Below, in pieces: positions 62,392 through 64,000 of a stretch of 64,000 nt of DNA. Numbering within the stretch: position 1 is the first letter of the stretch; the number at the start of each line of letters is the position of its first letter. The stretch covers positions 60,299,802-60,363,801 of the forward strand of contig NC_088715.1 of assembly GCF_963576615.1 (NCBI RefSeq), read 5' to 3'. The notes beneath the pieces were generated by a model, which was given only the letters and a program-made list of their open reading frames with translations, did not search any database and had not been told where the DNA came from. This DNA is from Watersipora subatra (Eukaryota; Bryozoa; Gymnolaemata; Cheilostomatida; Watersiporidae). Both the position numbers and the translations under genes were made by a program.

Positions 62392-64000
62392 CTGTAGAAA
62401 ATGAGGTAAATGTGGGCAGGTCATGTATAACAATCATATAAAACTTTTTTTCATTTTGCTAAATAAATGCTGTATTTCCATTTTCACACCAAAGAATAAA
62501 GAACAGTTACAAAAATGCAGTTGTAGCCCTCGTCAAAAATAGATATAATTATGTTTTTCTGTGGTTCTATAATCGATTATCTAACACTGTTTCTTTATTC
62601 TAGTAATTTGGGCTCTCCTCAGAAGAACAAACTGTTGAAAATACCAAAAGGATCACTTAGCAAGAATGATGAAACTTAAAGAAAAACAATGAATGTGCTA
62701 ACCAAAAACCAGATTTTAGCAGACAATTGTACATAATACTCTACAGGATGAAATGATTCGATCGATTTAATTATTTGCAATTTCACTTACAGTCAATTCC
62801 GCGAGTTATTAAAATCCGCAAATAATTACCATATAGGTTGTTTTATTTTTAACACAAGGAAGAATAACTACTACTTCATATAAAAAAAACTAGCGGCTGG
62901 GCAGAGTTAGTAAAAGTAGCTGAGTTCCAAACTCTTTTAAAATCATCGCCGGGGCTTTGAGTTAAGCCCGTTGCCAATGCTTCACACTTTTTACAAATAT
63001 TTTCAAGGTTGTCACAAGTTATTCAGAATCTGACACAACATCATTGCAAAAGTCCTTCCTGCAGTTCTCTACGTTAAAAAAACTTATAACTTACCACAAA
63101 CTGTGGTTCACCAAAGGCCTCCAAATCGATGAATATCTATGAAGACTTCTGGTTGCAGCCAAAAGATTATAGCCTACCATGATCAACATAAATCTCCTAG
63201 CTATATAAAAACCTTAACACGCGGTATACGCACGGAAAGGTTTTACTCTATTGCCAGCTGCTTTCACGAATTAAGTCCTTTGAAAAGACAATTTTTCACA
63301 AAATTTAACTCCTCAAATAATTTCATCCTGTAGGGTATAAATACTTGTGAGGACATTCCTTTTTGTTTATTAGGATTTTTCATTTAAGTAATCCTAAATT
63401 TTTTGTTTGCAAGAAAATAATTTGTTTGCGCTTTTAATTGTCAAGAGTGATTAGATTTTATTTTTCTATATGTAATTATTTTTATGGAGCTTCCCAAGCA
63501 CTAAAATAATAAAGTAAATGAAATAGACTAATGCTAAACTGATGAATCGAGGAAGCATTGCACGTATCGAGGGAGAGTATGCTAGAGAACAAGAAAGCAC
63601 CTCCACTTAAATTGGTGGTCAAATAATCAATGATATGGCCTCAGCTCCAAGACTGTAAAAAAAAGTAAAGAGCAAGTTATCGTATGACCAACCAGATCTA
63701 ACAGTTCCAATTACCATGGATGCGATTAAATTTTTTCTAAATATATAAAAGGTAGAACTTTAATGAGAAGAGCTTTCTCCTTTTGCGCGACAGCCTGGCA
63801 ATTATAGCTACAACAAGTTATCCACTACTCAGGCAAAGATGAAGTATGCATCTATGATAAGGAGGAGACCATCATTATATTTAAAGTGCAGTACAACAAC
63901 CCGATACTCCCCAAACCTATTAGGATTGACACTACATTGTTTTAACGCGATACGATGAGAGATGTTGATTTATGAACATTATATTTATTGACTCTCAGCG
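62392..64000. other. Right edge; presumed gene C intron 7, no exon seen
   Basis: No segment on the minus strand matches SLC10 exon 7 or earlier exons. Sequence is AT-rich with no clear repeat. It is read as intron 7 of gene C running off the window. Confidence 0.5.

Overview
This is invertebrate (metazoan) nuclear DNA. It is AT-rich, with long introns bounded by GT/AG sites, and it is dense in microsatellites, minisatellites, fold-back elements, tRNA-derived SINE-like repeats and one short Helitron. There are no prokaryotic operons, rRNA genes or CRISPR arrays. The transporter subfamily and the Helitron ends (TC...CTAG in an A/T site, with a GGGCAACGCCGGG tail) fit a marine lophotrochozoan such as a mollusc or bryozoan, but the phylum cannot be settled from the window.

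The only convincing genes are three paralogues of the SLC10 (bile acid:sodium symporter, P3-like) family. Gene A (minus strand, 30707 to 17546) has ten coding exons and encodes about 1136 residues. Gene B (plus strand, 39421 to 56809) has ten coding exons and encodes 506 residues. Gene C (minus strand, 62391 to 58824) shows only its last three exons; its 5' part lies beyond the right edge. A and B are head to head, 8.7 kb apart. B and C are tail to tail, with 2.0 kb between stop codons. Exons and intron phases correspond one to one, and many exon lengths are identical (170, 152, 120, 172, 188, 177 bp), so these are local duplicates. A and B each have a signal peptide, a glycosylation-rich ectodomain of about 150 residues, the SLC10 membrane core with PGGG and ETGxQN motifs, and a charged cytoplasmic tail.

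Gene A stands out in two ways. Its last exon encodes a tail of 673 residues containing about 30 copies of a six-residue repeat made by an in-frame 18-bp minisatellite; the tails of B and C are 48 and 53 residues. In addition, the 3' end of its exon 6 is the first unit of a 41-bp minisatellite of about 18 copies, so near-copies of the exon end and 5' splice site are repeated through the following intron.

Layout: 1-17.5 kb has no recognisable gene and holds a TA-flanked MITE, a fold-back element with tandem repeats in its arms, copies of a dispersed palindromic element and SINE-like repeats. 17.5-30.7 kb is gene A with repeats in its introns. 30.7-39.4 kb is the A/B intergenic region with old repeats. 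39.4-56.8 kb is gene B, whose 7.3-kb intron 2 holds two minisatellite arrays. 56.8-64 kb holds the 3' part of gene C, SINE-like repeats and several hairpins. All gene models are read from open frames, splice signals and agreement between paralogues; none has been checked against transcripts.
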